DNA of 64,000 nt from positions 1 through 64,000 of the forward strand of contig NZ_AUDI01000015.1 of assembly GCF_000425385.1 (NCBI RefSeq). Direction: 5' to 3'. The first letter of the stretch is position 1. Each line of letters opens with the position of its first letter. Shown in pieces: positions 25,922 through 34,298 of the stretch. The notes under the pieces are model-generated. The model had not been told where the DNA came from. It made no database searches and saw nothing but the letters and a program-made list of their open reading frames with translations. This DNA is from Pseudoduganella violaceinigra DSM 15887. GTDB taxonomy: Bacteria; Pseudomonadota; Gammaproteobacteria; Burkholderiales; Burkholderiaceae_D. The translations under genes were made by a program, and so were the position numbers.

Positions 25922-26821
25922 ATGAGCCGGAAATACGATCACCTCAGCGATGTCGAGACCTTCGTCACCGTGGTCGAGCGCGGCTCGCTGACGGCGGCCG
26001 CAGTGGCGCTGTCCACCACGCCGTCGGTCATCAGCCGCGCGCTGGCCCGCCTTGAAGCGCGGCTGGGCACCCAGCTGCTGCGCCGGACCACGCGCAGCCT
26101 GGGCTTGACCGACGCCGGTCGGCTCTACCTTGAGCAAACGCGCGCCGCACTGGCGCTGATCGACGATGCCGAACGCGCCGTGCAGGCCGAAGGCGGCGAC
26201 GTTACAGGCCGCATCCGCATCAGCGCGCCCACCACCTACGGCCATTACCGCCTGCCCGCACTGCTGCAGCGCTTTGCCGAGCGCTATCCCGCCGTGCGGG
26301 TCGACCTGAATATCAGCAACCGCAACGTCGACCTGGCGGCAGAGAACTTCGATTTCGCCATTCGCCAGGGTGTGCTGAAGGACAGCGGCATGATCGCCCG
26401 CAAGCTGGAGGACGCCAGGCTGGTCCTGGTGTGCGCGCCCGCCTATGCCCGCCGCAAGGGACTGCCGCGCAATCTGGAAGAACTGGCGCGGCACGACTGC
26501 CTGACCTTCCTGCTGCCCAGCACAGGGCGCGCCTTCCCATGGCAGCTGATGCAGGATGGCGAAGAACTGGACTGGCCGCCGGAATCGGCGCTGCAGGTGA
26601 CGGATGACGCCTTGGGCACGGTATCGCTGGCGGAGGCGGGCCTGGGCATTTGCCAGACCTTCCGCTTTATCGTGCAGGACCGCATCGACCGCGGCGTACT
26701 GCTGGAAGTGCTGCCCGAACTGCAGGGCCGTGCGCGGCCTTTCTCGCTGATCTATACGCCGCAGCGCCGCATGACGGCCGCTGCGCGCGCCTTGCTGGCC
26801 TCCTTTCTCGGGCAGGCATAG
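25922..26821 (+). CDS. LysR-family transcriptional regulator
   Basis: 299 residues with an N-terminal LysR helix-turn-helix (about 5-64, DVETFVTVVERGSLTAAAVALS and SRALARLEARLG). A periplasmic-binding-protein-like effector domain from about 92 carries the usual GRIRISAPTTYG start. It is divergent from the DJ-1/PfpI gene across 96 bases and is the obvious candidate to control that operon. The effector is unknown. Confidence 0.9.
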   Translation: MSRKYDHLSDVETFVTVVERGSLTAAAVALSTTPSVISRALARLEARLGTQLLRRTTRSLGLTDAGRLYLEQTRAALALIDDAERAVQAEGGDVTGRIRISAPTTYGHYRLPALLQRFAERYPAVRVDLNISNRNVDLAAENFDFAIRQGVLKDSGMIARKLEDARLVLVCAPAYARRKGLPRNLEELARHDCLTFLLPSTGRAFPWQLMQDGEELDWPPESALQVTDDALGTVSLAEAGLGICQTFRFIVQDRIDRGVLLEVLPELQGRARPFSLIYTPQRRMTAAARALLASFLGQA

Positions 26822-26936
26822 CGCGGCAGGTACAATAATATAGAACTCGCTGTGCGATCGGCCGTTGCGAAAGATTTACGCCGCAGGCTTTAGGTTGCGC
26901 AAGGACGGGACCAAACTTTTTGTCGGAAGAATGTGA

Positions 26937-27569
26937 ATGAATGCCAGATCTCCACTGCTTCGCTTGTTTATTATCATGCTGGCCTTCCTGCAATCGGGCT
27001 GCATGACCAGTGCGCTCTATAACAAGTGGACTTACACGCACGAGCAAGTCAGCGGATTTTACATTTCGGCGGACGACAAGACCCTGGCCATCATCGGTGA
27101 AAAGCACCACTACATTTTCCCTCTTTCACCTAGCTTCAAATACATACTTACATCCGGCAAGCGTCCCAGCATCAAGCCTCAGTTCAGTGAGTTCCACTTG
27201 CTTGCCGATGGTGGCGTTGCGGGTTCATATACGTTGAGCATCAACAGTACTGATCTCAACGAGGCAGAGCAAACCGCCCTGAAGAACGTTGGATTTGTCG
27301 AGGGTAAGAACGATCTGGTATTGAAAGGCAGGCTCGAAGGGCAGTACTACACGGCAAAAGGACTGGATAACGCTAGTGCATTCAGCCATCCCTATTCCAT
27401 TACGCTTGTCGAAGATTCCTCCATGCCTGCACCGGTGAAAGTGGCGCTGACCCCTATTACGGTCGCTGCGGATGGAGTGCTGTGGATCGGCGGGGCGGTA
27501 TTGCTTGGGCTATTCTGTGCAGGCCACACTGCAACGACAGGGGGAAAATGCTTCCCAGGTGGTCTCTAA
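26937..27569 (+). CDS. Predicted lipoprotein, hypothetical, AT-richer than neighbours
   Basis: 210 residues. A lipoprotein signal with lipobox LQSGC (C22) is clear. The mature part is mainly beta-like, and a hydrophobic segment near the C terminus (about 170-195) may be a membrane helix, followed by a glycine- and cysteine-containing tail. No family recognised. Codon use is noticeably less GC-rich than the adjacent LysR and TRAP genes (many A/T third positions), suggesting a different history. GGAAGA precedes the ATG. Confidence 0.6.
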   Translation: MNARSPLLRLFIIMLAFLQSGCMTSALYNKWTYTHEQVSGFYISADDKTLAIIGEKHHYIFPLSPSFKYILTSGKRPSIKPQFSEFHLLADGGVAGSYTLSINSTDLNEAEQTALKNVGFVEGKNDLVLKGRLEGQYYTAKGLDNASAFSHPYSITLVEDSSMPAPVKVALTPITVAADGVLWIGGAVLLGLFCAGHTATTGGKCFPGGL

Positions 27570-27595
27570 ACAGGGACTCAAGGGGCCTCGCGAAC

Positions 27596-27622
27596 GCCGC
27601 AGCGCCGGATGACGGCTGCGGC
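27596..27622. terminator. Hairpin between convergent genes, possible bidirectional terminator
   Basis: GCCGCAGC (27596-27603) and GCTGCGGC (27615-27622) are perfect arms around an 11-base loop, between the convergent lipoprotein and TRAP genes. There is no clear T run on either strand, so termination would be weak or Rho-assisted. Confidence 0.35.
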
Positions 27623-27635
27623 TTGCCCCCCCTGC

Positions 27636-28733
27636 CTACTTGCCGCCGCGGCCAGCCTTGATCAGGTAGTTCTGGATGGTGGATTCGGCAATCGAAGCCC
27701 ACTGGTTCTGGTCGCTGCGGAAGCGCTTCCACGGTTCGTAGATCTTGGCGAACTTGGCGTTCTTGGACGCCTCTTCGTTCATCTGCTCCACCGAGGCCTT
27801 GTAAGCCGCGTCCATGATGTCCTGCGAATAGTTACGCAGCTTGACGCCGTTCTTCAGCAGGCGCCCCAGCGCGGTCGGGTTCTTGAAGTCGTACTCGGCC
27901 TGCATGGTCACATGGGCTTCGAATGAAGCGCATTCCAGGGCAGCCTGATACTCCTTCGGCAGCTTTTCCCATTCCTTGATATTCACATACAGGGAGAACG
28001 ACGCCCCCGCTTCCCACCAGCCAGGATAGTAGTAATACGGGGCGATCTTGTAGAAGCCCAGCTTCTCGTCGTCATAGGGACCGACCCATTCCGCCGCGTC
28101 GATGGTCCCTTTTTCCAGCGCCGGATAGATGTCGCCGCCGGCCAGCTGCTGCGGCACCGCGCCCAGGCGCTCCATCACCTTGCCGGCCAGGCCGGCGATA
28201 CGCATCTTGGTGCCCTTCAGGTCGGCCACGCTCTTCACTTCCTTGCGGAACCAGCCGCCCATCTGGGTGCCCGAGTTACCGGCGATGAAGTTGATGACGC
28301 CGTAATCCTTGAAGAAGGCGCGCAGCAGTTCCTTGCCGCCGCCCTGGTCGTACCAGGCGGTCTGCTGGCGCGACGTCAGGCCGAACGGCACCGCGCAGTC
28401 GAAGGAGAACGTCGCGTCCTTGCCGTAGTAGTAGTACGAAGCGCTATGGCCGCATTCCACGGTACCCGACTGCACCGCATCCAGCACGCCCAGTCCCGGT
28501 ACCACTTCGCCGGCCGCGAAGACGCGGATATTGAATTTGCCGCCGGTCAGCTGCGAGACGCGTTTGGTGAACGTGTCGGCAGCGCCGTAGATGGTGTCGA
28601 GGGATTTGGGGAAACTGGATGCCAGGCGCCAGGTAATGGCGGGGGCTTCGGCGGCGATGGCCGGTGCGGCGATAACGCCAGCGCCAGCGCCAGCACCCGC
28701 AGCCGCCTTCTTGATAAAGGAACGACGTTCCAT
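27636..28733 (-). CDS. TRAP transporter substrate-binding protein (DctP family)
   Basis: 365 residues. A twin-arginine signal (RRSFIKKAAAG) leads a DctP-type solute receptor. ITWRLASSFPKS, GTKMRIAGLAGKV (the region containing the substrate-carboxylate-binding arginine) and DAAEWVGPYDD are typical of the TakP-like group binding organic acids such as 2-oxo acids. No DctQ or DctM membrane partner is next to it. It lies 50 bases downstream of pmbA behind AAGGAGA. Substrate unknown. Confidence 0.85.
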   Translation of the reverse strand: MERRSFIKKAAAGAGAGAGVIAAPAIAAEAPAITWRLASSFPKSLDTIYGAADTFTKRVSQLTGGKFNIRVFAAGEVVPGLGVLDAVQSGTVECGHSASYYYYGKDATFSFDCAVPFGLTSRQQTAWYDQGGGKELLRAFFKDYGVINFIAGNSGTQMGGWFRKEVKSVADLKGTKMRIAGLAGKVMERLGAVPQQLAGGDIYPALEKGTIDAAEWVGPYDDEKLGFYKIAPYYYYPGWWEAGASFSLYVNIKEWEKLPKEYQAALECASFEAHVTMQAEYDFKNPTALGRLLKNGVKLRNYSQDIMDAAYKASVEQMNEEASKNAKFAKIYEPWKRFRSDQNQWASIAESTIQNYLIKAGRGGK

Positions 28734-28783
28734 ACGTACTGTCTCCTTAAGGGGTTTTGTCTGGAAACAGTGTATGGAAATAT

Positions 28784-30136
28784 TTAGTTTCCGGCAACTA
28801 CCATCTTCTCAATCAGGATCGAGCCGGTTTGCTTGGTGCCGCGCACCAGGGTGTCGGTGCCGATGCCGACGATGTCCTGGAACATTTCCTTCATATTGCC
28901 GGCGATTGTGATCTCTTCCACCGGGTACTGGATCACGCCGTTCTCGACCCAGTAGCCGGAAGCGCCGCGGCTGTAGTCGCCGGTGACATAGTTGGTGCCC
29001 TGGCCCATCAGTTCGGTGACCAGCAGGCCGGTGCCCATCTTGCGCAGCATGCCGGCGAAGTCGTCGGCCTTTTTCGTCAGCGAGGACGAGATGGTCAGGT
29101 TGTGCGAGCCGCCCGCATTGCCGGTGGTTTTCATGCCCAGCTTGCGCGCCGAGTAGGTCGACAGGAAGTAGCCTTGCAGCACGCCGTCTTTCACCACGTC
29201 GCGCTTGTGGGTGCGCACGCCTTCCTCATCGAACGGCGCCGAACCGATGCCCCCCACCACATGCGGGTCTTCCTTGACCTGGATGTGGGACGGGAAGACG
29301 TCCTTGCCCAGCGAATCGACCAGGAAGGAGGACTTGCGGTACAGCGCGCCGCCGGAAGTGGCCTGGACGAAGGCGCCCAGCAGGCCCGCGGCCAGCGGCG
29401 CCTCGAACAGCACCGGGCAGGTGCGGGTGGCCAGCTTGCGCGCGTTCAGGCGGGCCAGCGAACGTTCGGCGGCATAGCGGCCGACCGCTTCGGCGCTGGC
29501 CATCTTTTGGGGATCGCGCACCGAGGTGTACCAGTCGTCGCGCTGCATCTTTGCGCCCTTGCCGGCGATCGGGGTCACCGACAGGGTGTGGCGCGAGTAC
29601 GGGTAGCCGCCGATGAAGCCGCGCGAGTTGGCCGAGACGAAGTGCGACTGCTGCACGTGCACGCCGGCGCCTTCGCTATTGGTCACGCGTGGATCGACCG
29701 CGAAGGCGGCCGCCTCGGCGCGCTGCGCCAGGGCCACCGCTTCTTCGGTGGAAATCATCCACGGATAGAACAGTTTCAGGTCCTGCGGATCCTTTTCCAG
29801 CAGCTCTTCTTCCGCCAGGCCGGCGCAATCGTCTTCCGCCGTGAAGCGGGCGATATTGTAGGCCGCCTCCACCGTCGCCTTCAGCGAGGCGGGGGAGAAA
29901 TCGGAGGTACTGGCATTGCCGCGCTTCTGGCCGATAAAGACCGTGACGCCGATGCCCTTGTCGCGGTTTTGCTCGATCGTTTCGATCTTGCTCTTGCGGA
30001 CCGAGACCGAAAGTCCGCTGCCTTCGCTGATCTCGACGGCGGCATCGCTACCGCCCTGCTCGCGCGCATACTTCAAAACATCGCGTGCCAGCTGTTTCAA
30101 CTGGTCCTGGGAATAGGAGAAGGCGGATTCGCTCAT
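28784..30136 (-). CDS. pmbA: Metalloprotease PmbA (TldD/PmbA family)
   Basis: 450 residues from the ATG at 30136 (MSESAFSYSQDQL), the usual family start. An ATG at 30160, ten bases after a TATGAT box on this strand, would make an almost leaderless message. The zinc-dependent TldD/PmbA partner protein processes modified peptides such as microcins and CcdA, usually as a TldD-PmbA heterodimer in which TldD carries the HExxxH. Segments GIGVTVFIGQKRG and GTNYVTGDYSRGASGYWVENG are diagnostic. Divergent from yjgA. Confidence 0.92.
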   Translation of the reverse strand: MSESAFSYSQDQLKQLARDVLKYAREQGGSDAAVEISEGSGLSVSVRKSKIETIEQNRDKGIGVTVFIGQKRGNASTSDFSPASLKATVEAAYNIARFTAEDDCAGLAEEELLEKDPQDLKLFYPWMISTEEAVALAQRAEAAAFAVDPRVTNSEGAGVHVQQSHFVSANSRGFIGGYPYSRHTLSVTPIAGKGAKMQRDDWYTSVRDPQKMASAEAVGRYAAERSLARLNARKLATRTCPVLFEAPLAAGLLGAFVQATSGGALYRKSSFLVDSLGKDVFPSHIQVKEDPHVVGGIGSAPFDEEGVRTHKRDVVKDGVLQGYFLSTYSARKLGMKTTGNAGGSHNLTISSSLTKKADDFAGMLRKMGTGLLVTELMGQGTNYVTGDYSRGASGYWVENGVIQYPVEEITIAGNMKEMFQDIVGIGTDTLVRGTKQTGSILIEKMVVAGN

Positions 30137-30206
30137 GGGGTCTTTTGGGGGGCTTGGCATTAAAACAGTTATCATAGCAGCCGTTTACTGTTTTTACAGG
30201 TAGGGT

Positions 30207-30839
30207 GTGACAGCCCCTGCCCCTCATATCATGCCTAATCCAAACCGTGGCTCCTGTGGCTTTCAGTCCAGCGAGTTCGAACAAGAATACGAACGCCCAT
30301 CCAAAACCGAGATGAAACGCCATTCCGATGCCCTGCAGGCGCTGGGCAAGGAACTGGTCGAAGCGCCGCGCGACCGCGTCAAGCGCGTGCCGATGCCGGA
30401 AGATGTGCGCGATGTCATTCTGGAATGCCAAAATATCAACAACCATGAAGGCCGCCGCCGCCAGATGCAATTCATCGGCAAGAAGATGCGCACCCTGTCC
30501 GAAGAGGAAGTGGCGATCATCAAGCGCACCATCGAGGGCTGGAAAGGCGCCTCCAAGGCCGATACCGCCGCCCTGCATGCGCTGGAACGCCGCCGCGACA
30601 AGCTGCTGGTCGACGACAAGGCCCTGACCGTCCTGCTGGAAGAAGCGCCGCACCTGGATGTGCAGCACCTGCGCACCCTGATCCGCAATGCCCGCAAGGA
30701 GCAGGCCGAGAACAAGCCGCCCAAGGCCTACCGCGAAATCTTCCAGATCCTGAAGGACCTGAGCAAGGCAGCGGCCAAGGCGCCGTCGCCGGGCGAAGAA
30801 GTGGACGTCGACGCGCCGGAAGGCGAGGACGATGAGTGA
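30207..30839 (+). CDS. yjgA: Ribosome-associated protein YjgA (DarP)
   Basis: 210 residues from a GTG with an AGGTAGGG-like Shine-Dalgarno; an ATG at 30231 without Shine-Dalgarno is the alternative. The conserved core (ILECQNINNHEGRRRQMQFIGKKMR, LRTLIRNARKEQAENKPPKAYREIFQ) matches YjgA/DarP, which promotes late 50S ribosomal subunit assembly. The last residues are acidic. The stop overlaps the start of mog by eight bases. A divergent promoter region is shared with pmbA. Confidence 0.92.
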   Translation: MTAPAPHIMPNPNRGSCGFQSSEFEQEYERPSKTEMKRHSDALQALGKELVEAPRDRVKRVPMPEDVRDVILECQNINNHEGRRRQMQFIGKKMRTLSEEEVAIIKRTIEGWKGASKADTAALHALERRRDKLLVDDKALTVLLEEAPHLDVQHLRTLIRNARKEQAENKPPKAYREIFQILKDLSKAAAKAPSPGEEVDVDAPEGEDDE

Positions 30840-31440
30840 CGAACTGCTCGTCGTCGGCCTGGTATCGGTCTCCGACCGCGCCAGCGGCGGCGTGTACCAG
30901 GACCAGGGCATCCCGGCGCTGGAAGCATGGCTGCGCAGCGCCCTGTCGTCCCCGGTGCGTTTTGAAACGCGCCTGATCCCCGACGAGCGCACGCAGATCG
31001 AAGCCACGCTGGTCGACCTGGTCGACCAGGTGCGCTGCCACCTGGTGCTGACCACCGGCGGCACCGGTCCGGCGCGCCGCGACGTGACGCCGGAAGCCAC
31101 GCTGGCCGTCGCCACCAAGGAAATGCCGGGCTTCGGCGAGCAAATGCGCCAGGTCAGCCTGGCCTTCGTGCCGACCGCCATCCTGTCGCGCCAGGTCGCC
31201 GTGATCCGCGAGAGCGCCGACCACGCCGCCCTGATCATCAACCTGCCCGGCCAGCCGAAAGCCATCAAGGAAACCCTGGAAGGCTTGAGGGATGCCGACG
31301 GCAAGCAGCTCATCGGTGGCGTGTTCGCCGCCGTCCCCTACTGCATCGACCTGATCGGCGGCCCGTACGCCGAAACCAACGACGCCGTGTGCAAGGCGTT
31401 CCGCCCCAAATCCGCCATCCGCAAGAAGGACAACGCATGA
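30832..31440 (+). CDS. mog: Molybdopterin adenylyltransferase (Mog)
   Basis: 202 residues of the MoaB/Mog fold: VSVSDRASGGVYQDQGIP at the N terminus, TTGGTGPARRDVTPEAT for molybdopterin binding, and the LPGQPKAI segment. It adenylates molybdopterin before metal insertion in molybdenum cofactor synthesis. The molybdenum enzyme at 39.4-43.2 kb would need this cofactor. It overlaps yjgA by eight bases and the next gene by four (ATGA). Confidence 0.93.
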   Translation: MSDELLVVGLVSVSDRASGGVYQDQGIPALEAWLRSALSSPVRFETRLIPDERTQIEATLVDLVDQVRCHLVLTTGGTGPARRDVTPEATLAVATKEMPGFGEQMRQVSLAFVPTAILSRQVAVIRESADHAALIINLPGQPKAIKETLEGLRDADGKQLIGGVFAAVPYCIDLIGGPYAETNDAVCKAFRPKSAIRKKDNA

Positions 31441-32105
31441 CCCACCTGCTCGACTCCATCGTCATCGACACTGCTCCCAATCCTGAAGTTTCCGTGATCT
31501 GGATGCACGGTCTGGGCGACAGCGGCGAAGGCTGGGCGCCGATCGTCAATGAGCTGGACCTGGCAGGCCTGCCGGGCATCCGCTTCATCTTCCCGCATGC
31601 GAACACCATGCCGGTGACGATCAACGGCGGCTACGTCATGCGCTCGTGGTACGACATCATCCACACCGACCTGGGACGCCAGGAAGACGAGAAAGGCCTG
31701 CGCGAATCGCAGATCCTGGTCGATGCGCTGATCGAGCGGGAAATCGCGCGCGGCGTGCCGGCCCACCGCATCGTGCTGGGCGGCTTCTCGCAAGGCTGCG
31801 CCATGACGCTGCAGGCCGGCCTGCGCTATCCGCGGAAACTGGCGGGCCTGATGTGCCTGTCCGGCTATCTGCCGCTGGCCGACAAGGCCGGCGCCGAGCG
31901 CCACGCCGCCAACCAGGACACCCCGGTGTTCATGGTGCACGGCACGATGGACCCGGTGATCCCGATCGGCCGCGCCACCGCCTCGCGCGACCTGCTGGCC
32001 CAGCTGGGCTACAAGATCGAATGGCACGACTACCCGATGCAGCACTCGGCCTGCGCGGAAGAAGTACAGCATATTTCGGCTTGGTTGAAAAAGGTGCTGG
32101 CCTAA
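31437..32105 (+). CDS. Carboxylesterase/phospholipase, alpha/beta hydrolase
   Basis: 222 residues from the ATG overlapping the mog stop (ATGA), with AAGGA upstream; earlier in-frame starts lie within mog. The catalytic triad of the phospholipase/carboxylesterase family is visible: S118 (GGFSQG), D172 (GTMDPVIP) and H203 (MQHSA). It is cytoplasmic and probably hydrolyses short-chain esters or acylglycerols. Third gene of the yjgA-mog unit. A GC-rich hairpin follows. Confidence 0.9.
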   Translation: MTHLLDSIVIDTAPNPEVSVIWMHGLGDSGEGWAPIVNELDLAGLPGIRFIFPHANTMPVTINGGYVMRSWYDIIHTDLGRQEDEKGLRESQILVDALIEREIARGVPAHRIVLGGFSQGCAMTLQAGLRYPRKLAGLMCLSGYLPLADKAGAERHAANQDTPVFMVHGTMDPVIPIGRATASRDLLAQLGYKIEWHDYPMQHSACAEEVQHISAWLKKVLA

Positions 32106-32113
32106 ACTTGGGT

Positions 32114-32143
32114 CAGGCATGCGCCGCACCGCCCGCATGCCTG
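32114..32143 (+). terminator. Strong hairpin after the carboxylesterase gene
   Basis: CAGGCATGCG (32114-32123) pairs perfectly with CGCATGCCTG (32134-32143) around a 10-base loop, between two convergent transcription units. No T run follows, so function as terminator is only likely, not certain. Confidence 0.4.
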
Positions 32144-32199
32144 CGCCCGACCGCCTCGGCTTCGGCCGGGGCAGCGCGAGCTAATCGTTCGCGCGCCCA

Positions 32200-32988
32200 T
32201 CAGAAAAGCTCATCCAGCATCAGGTGGAAGTCCAGCTTGTCCTGGTCCACTGTGCGCACGCCATACTGTTCCAGGAACGACTGTTGAAGCGAGGGGCCGA
32301 ACTCGCTCAGGCAATTCCAGGCAATGGCGAGGTCCTGGTAACGATCGGCAATGCCGCCCCGCCCCACATCGATACAGCCAACCACTTCCCCCTCATGGAT
32401 CAGGAGGTTGTCGAGTGAAAAATCGCCGTGCGTGACGACGGGGTCAGGCGCGAGTGGCAGAAAATCCTGCAACGCCGCCCATACCTGGGATGCAGTCCAG
32501 CCTTCGCGCACCTCGTCGAAGTCGTCCTCGTCGACTAGGCCGGCATCGATGCGAGTGCGCGCACGTGCCAAGCGGTATGCATGATTGCTGGTGAAAGGAC
32601 ATTCGCCAACCGGGATGGCATGGCTCCGGCGCAGGAATTGCGCAATAGCGCCCACGACGGCAGTGTGCTGGCCTGGCTCTTGTTCCAGGATCTCATATGC
32701 CGTTCTTCCGGGCAGTGCCGTCATCAGCAGCCATGCCTCGCCTCGCGTGCAGATGAAATGCAGAACAGCCGGTACCGGCAGGTAGTGGCCGAACCAGCGC
32801 AGCCTGGTCATTTCATCGGTGATGTCATCGGCAAGCGAGTCCTTGCCAAATTTCAGATACAGGTCGGGGGCATTGGGCTTGCCGTGCAGCCGGTACACCG
32901 CCCCGCCAGATGCGCCGACAGTGTCACGTGCCCAGATATATCCTTGCAATTCGGCTGCGATGCTGGCTGGTACGTGCAGGGCGCTCAT
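32200..32988 (-). CDS. Aminoglycoside 3'-phosphotransferase-like kinase (APH(3') family)
   Basis: 262 residues with the complete kinase core: a nucleotide-binding lysine K46 (YLKFGKD), the catalytic loop THGDFSLDN with D189 and N194, and the magnesium-binding D207 (GCIDVGRGGIADRYQDLA). The C terminus ends in the short LDELF motif typical of APH(3') enzymes. Members phosphorylate kanamycin/neomycin-type drugs, but this is a chromosomal homologue and its natural substrate is unknown. It begins directly after the stop of the OhrR-like gene (TGAATG) and lacks its own promoter space. Confidence 0.88.
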   Translation of the reverse strand: MSALHVPASIAAELQGYIWARDTVGASGGAVYRLHGKPNAPDLYLKFGKDSLADDITDEMTRLRWFGHYLPVPAVLHFICTRGEAWLLMTALPGRTAYEILEQEPGQHTAVVGAIAQFLRRSHAIPVGECPFTSNHAYRLARARTRIDAGLVDEDDFDEVREGWTASQVWAALQDFLPLAPDPVVTHGDFSLDNLLIHEGEVVGCIDVGRGGIADRYQDLAIAWNCLSEFGPSLQQSFLEQYGVRTVDQDKLDFHLMLDELF

Positions 32989-33426
32989 TCATTCGTCCCC
33001 AAGGTTGCGGCTTAATTTGTCGAGGCCCGCCGCCAGGCGCTCCACCTCGCCGGCCGTGATAGCGCAAGCCTGCGCAACCTTCTCGCTGACTTTCAAGCCA
33101 TCGGCACGCAGCTTGCGGCCCTGCTCCGTCAGCGTCAGCACGCGGTTGCGTTCATCGGCCGGATCGCGCTCACGCAGCAGGTAGCCTTCAGCCTCCAGCC
33201 GTTTCACCAGCGGCGTGATCGAACCGGGATCCTGCTGCAAACGTTCGGCCAGGCCCTTGATGCCCAGGCCCTCCTGCTCCCACAGCACCACCATCACCAG
33301 ATATTGCGGATAGGTCAGGTTGAGCGGCGCCAGCAGGGGTTTGTACAGCTGCGTCATTTTCAGCGACGTCGAGTACAGCTTGAAGCAGAGATGCTGGTCC
33401 AGCGTGGGGGGCGTGCATTTTTCCAT
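32989..33426 (-). CDS. ohrR: MarR-family regulator, OhrR-like peroxide sensor
   Basis: 145 residues from the ATG at 33426. The N-terminal motif DQHLCFKLYSTS places C14 where OhrR carries its single reactive cysteine, and the following LNLTYPQYLVMVVLWE is the OhrR signature. A winged helix spans about 50-100 (DPGSITPLVKRLEAEGYLLR). OhrR proteins repress organic-peroxide resistance genes and are released when the cysteine is oxidised. Unusually, no ohr (OsmC-like) gene is adjacent; the partners are a secreted hydrolase upstream and an APH downstream. Confidence 0.85.
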   Translation of the reverse strand: MEKCTPPTLDQHLCFKLYSTSLKMTQLYKPLLAPLNLTYPQYLVMVVLWEQEGLGIKGLAERLQQDPGSITPLVKRLEAEGYLLRERDPADERNRVLTLTEQGRKLRADGLKVSEKVAQACAITAGEVERLAAGLDKLSRNLGDE

Positions 33427-33459
33427 GGCGCGTACTTTAGCACAGCCCCCAATCGCCAA

Positions 33460-34215
33460 TCAGCGCTTGACCGCAGCCAGGATCACCTTGGCCACCGCCT
33501 CCGGCTGGGAAGCCATCGGCACGTGGCTGGAGGGCAGCGTGGTGGTGGCAGCATTGATCTTGGTGGCGAAGGACTTCTGCAGGCCCGGGTCGATCATGCG
33601 GTCTTTGGATGCCACGATGTAGTAGCTGGGCTTGGTCTTCCATGCCGCCACGTCCACCTTATCGCCAAAAGCGCTGGCCTTGATCGGCCCCTGGGTCGCG
33701 GTCATCAGGCGGTGCTCGGCCGGAGTCAGGTCTTGCGCGAAATTGACGGCCATCGATTCGGCCGACAGGTAGATGAAGCCGTTATTGTCAGGCTTCAGGG
33801 AGGCAATACCCGGCGGCAGCGGGAAATCCTTGCCGATTTCACCGATCACCTCGCCCTCCGACGGCGCGAAGGCCGCCACATACACCAGTGCTTTCACCTT
33901 GTCGCTGGCGCCGGCCTGGGTGATCACCGCACCGCCCCAGGAATGGCCAACCAGCACCACCTTGCCGCTCTGGGCATCGATCACGCGCTGGGCGAAAGCC
34001 GCGTCGTCGGCCAGTGAGGTCAGCGGATTTTGTACTGATACCACTTTCACGCCCTGCTTTTGCAGGATCGGGATCACTTTGTTCCAGGCCGAGCCGTCGG
34101 CGAAGGCGCCGTGCACCAGCACGACGGTAGTGTCTTCCGCCGCATGGGCGGGAACGAGGGTGGCACCGGCGGCGAGGGAGGCGGCGATCAGGGCGGATTT
34201 GATGGTCTTGGTCAT
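33460..34215 (-). CDS. Exported alpha/beta hydrolase
   Basis: 251 residues with a signal peptide cut near PAHAA. An alpha/beta hydrolase fold shows VVLVHGAFADGSAW (oxyanion region), nucleophile S92 (GHSWGG), and a late histidine in SSHVPMAS. Such proteins, often annotated chloroperoxidase or esterase, are frequent targets of OhrR/MarR control. First gene of the three-gene operon; AAGGAA precedes the ATG. Substrate unknown. 33 bases separate it from the regulator gene. Confidence 0.85.
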   Translation of the reverse strand: MTKTIKSALIAASLAAGATLVPAHAAEDTTVVLVHGAFADGSAWNKVIPILQKQGVKVVSVQNPLTSLADDAAFAQRVIDAQSGKVVLVGHSWGGAVITQAGASDKVKALVYVAAFAPSEGEVIGEIGKDFPLPPGIASLKPDNNGFIYLSAESMAVNFAQDLTPAEHRLMTATQGPIKASAFGDKVDVAAWKTKPSYYIVASKDRMIDPGLQKSFATKINAATTTLPSSHVPMASQPEAVAKVILAAVKR

Positions 34216-34245
34216 GGCTGGATTCCTTTAGTTGCACGTTAATGG

Positions 34246-34257
34246 TTAGCGCGCTAA
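34246..34257. promoter_or_regulatory. Perfect palindrome TTAGCGCGCTAA in the hydrolase-ohrR-aph leader
   Basis: The 12-base perfect palindrome lies just downstream of the predicted -10, around the expected transcription start. Position is suitable for a repressor site or an mRNA 5' stem. Confidence 0.4.
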
Positions 34258-34269
34258 GCGCATGAACTA

Positions 34270-34298
34270 AATATAGCGCACAATCAATTAGTGTGCAA
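34270..34298 (-). promoter_or_regulatory. Promoter with embedded dyad operator for the hydrolase-ohrR-aph operon
   Basis: On the minus strand TTGCAC (34293-34298), 17 bases, then TATATT (34270-34275). The spacer is filled by the dyad GCACA-N9-TGTGC (34278-34296), including ACAAT/ATTAGTGT resembling OhrR-type sites. A repressor bound there would block the polymerase, consistent with autoregulation by the OhrR-like protein. The binding itself is inferred. Confidence 0.5.
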
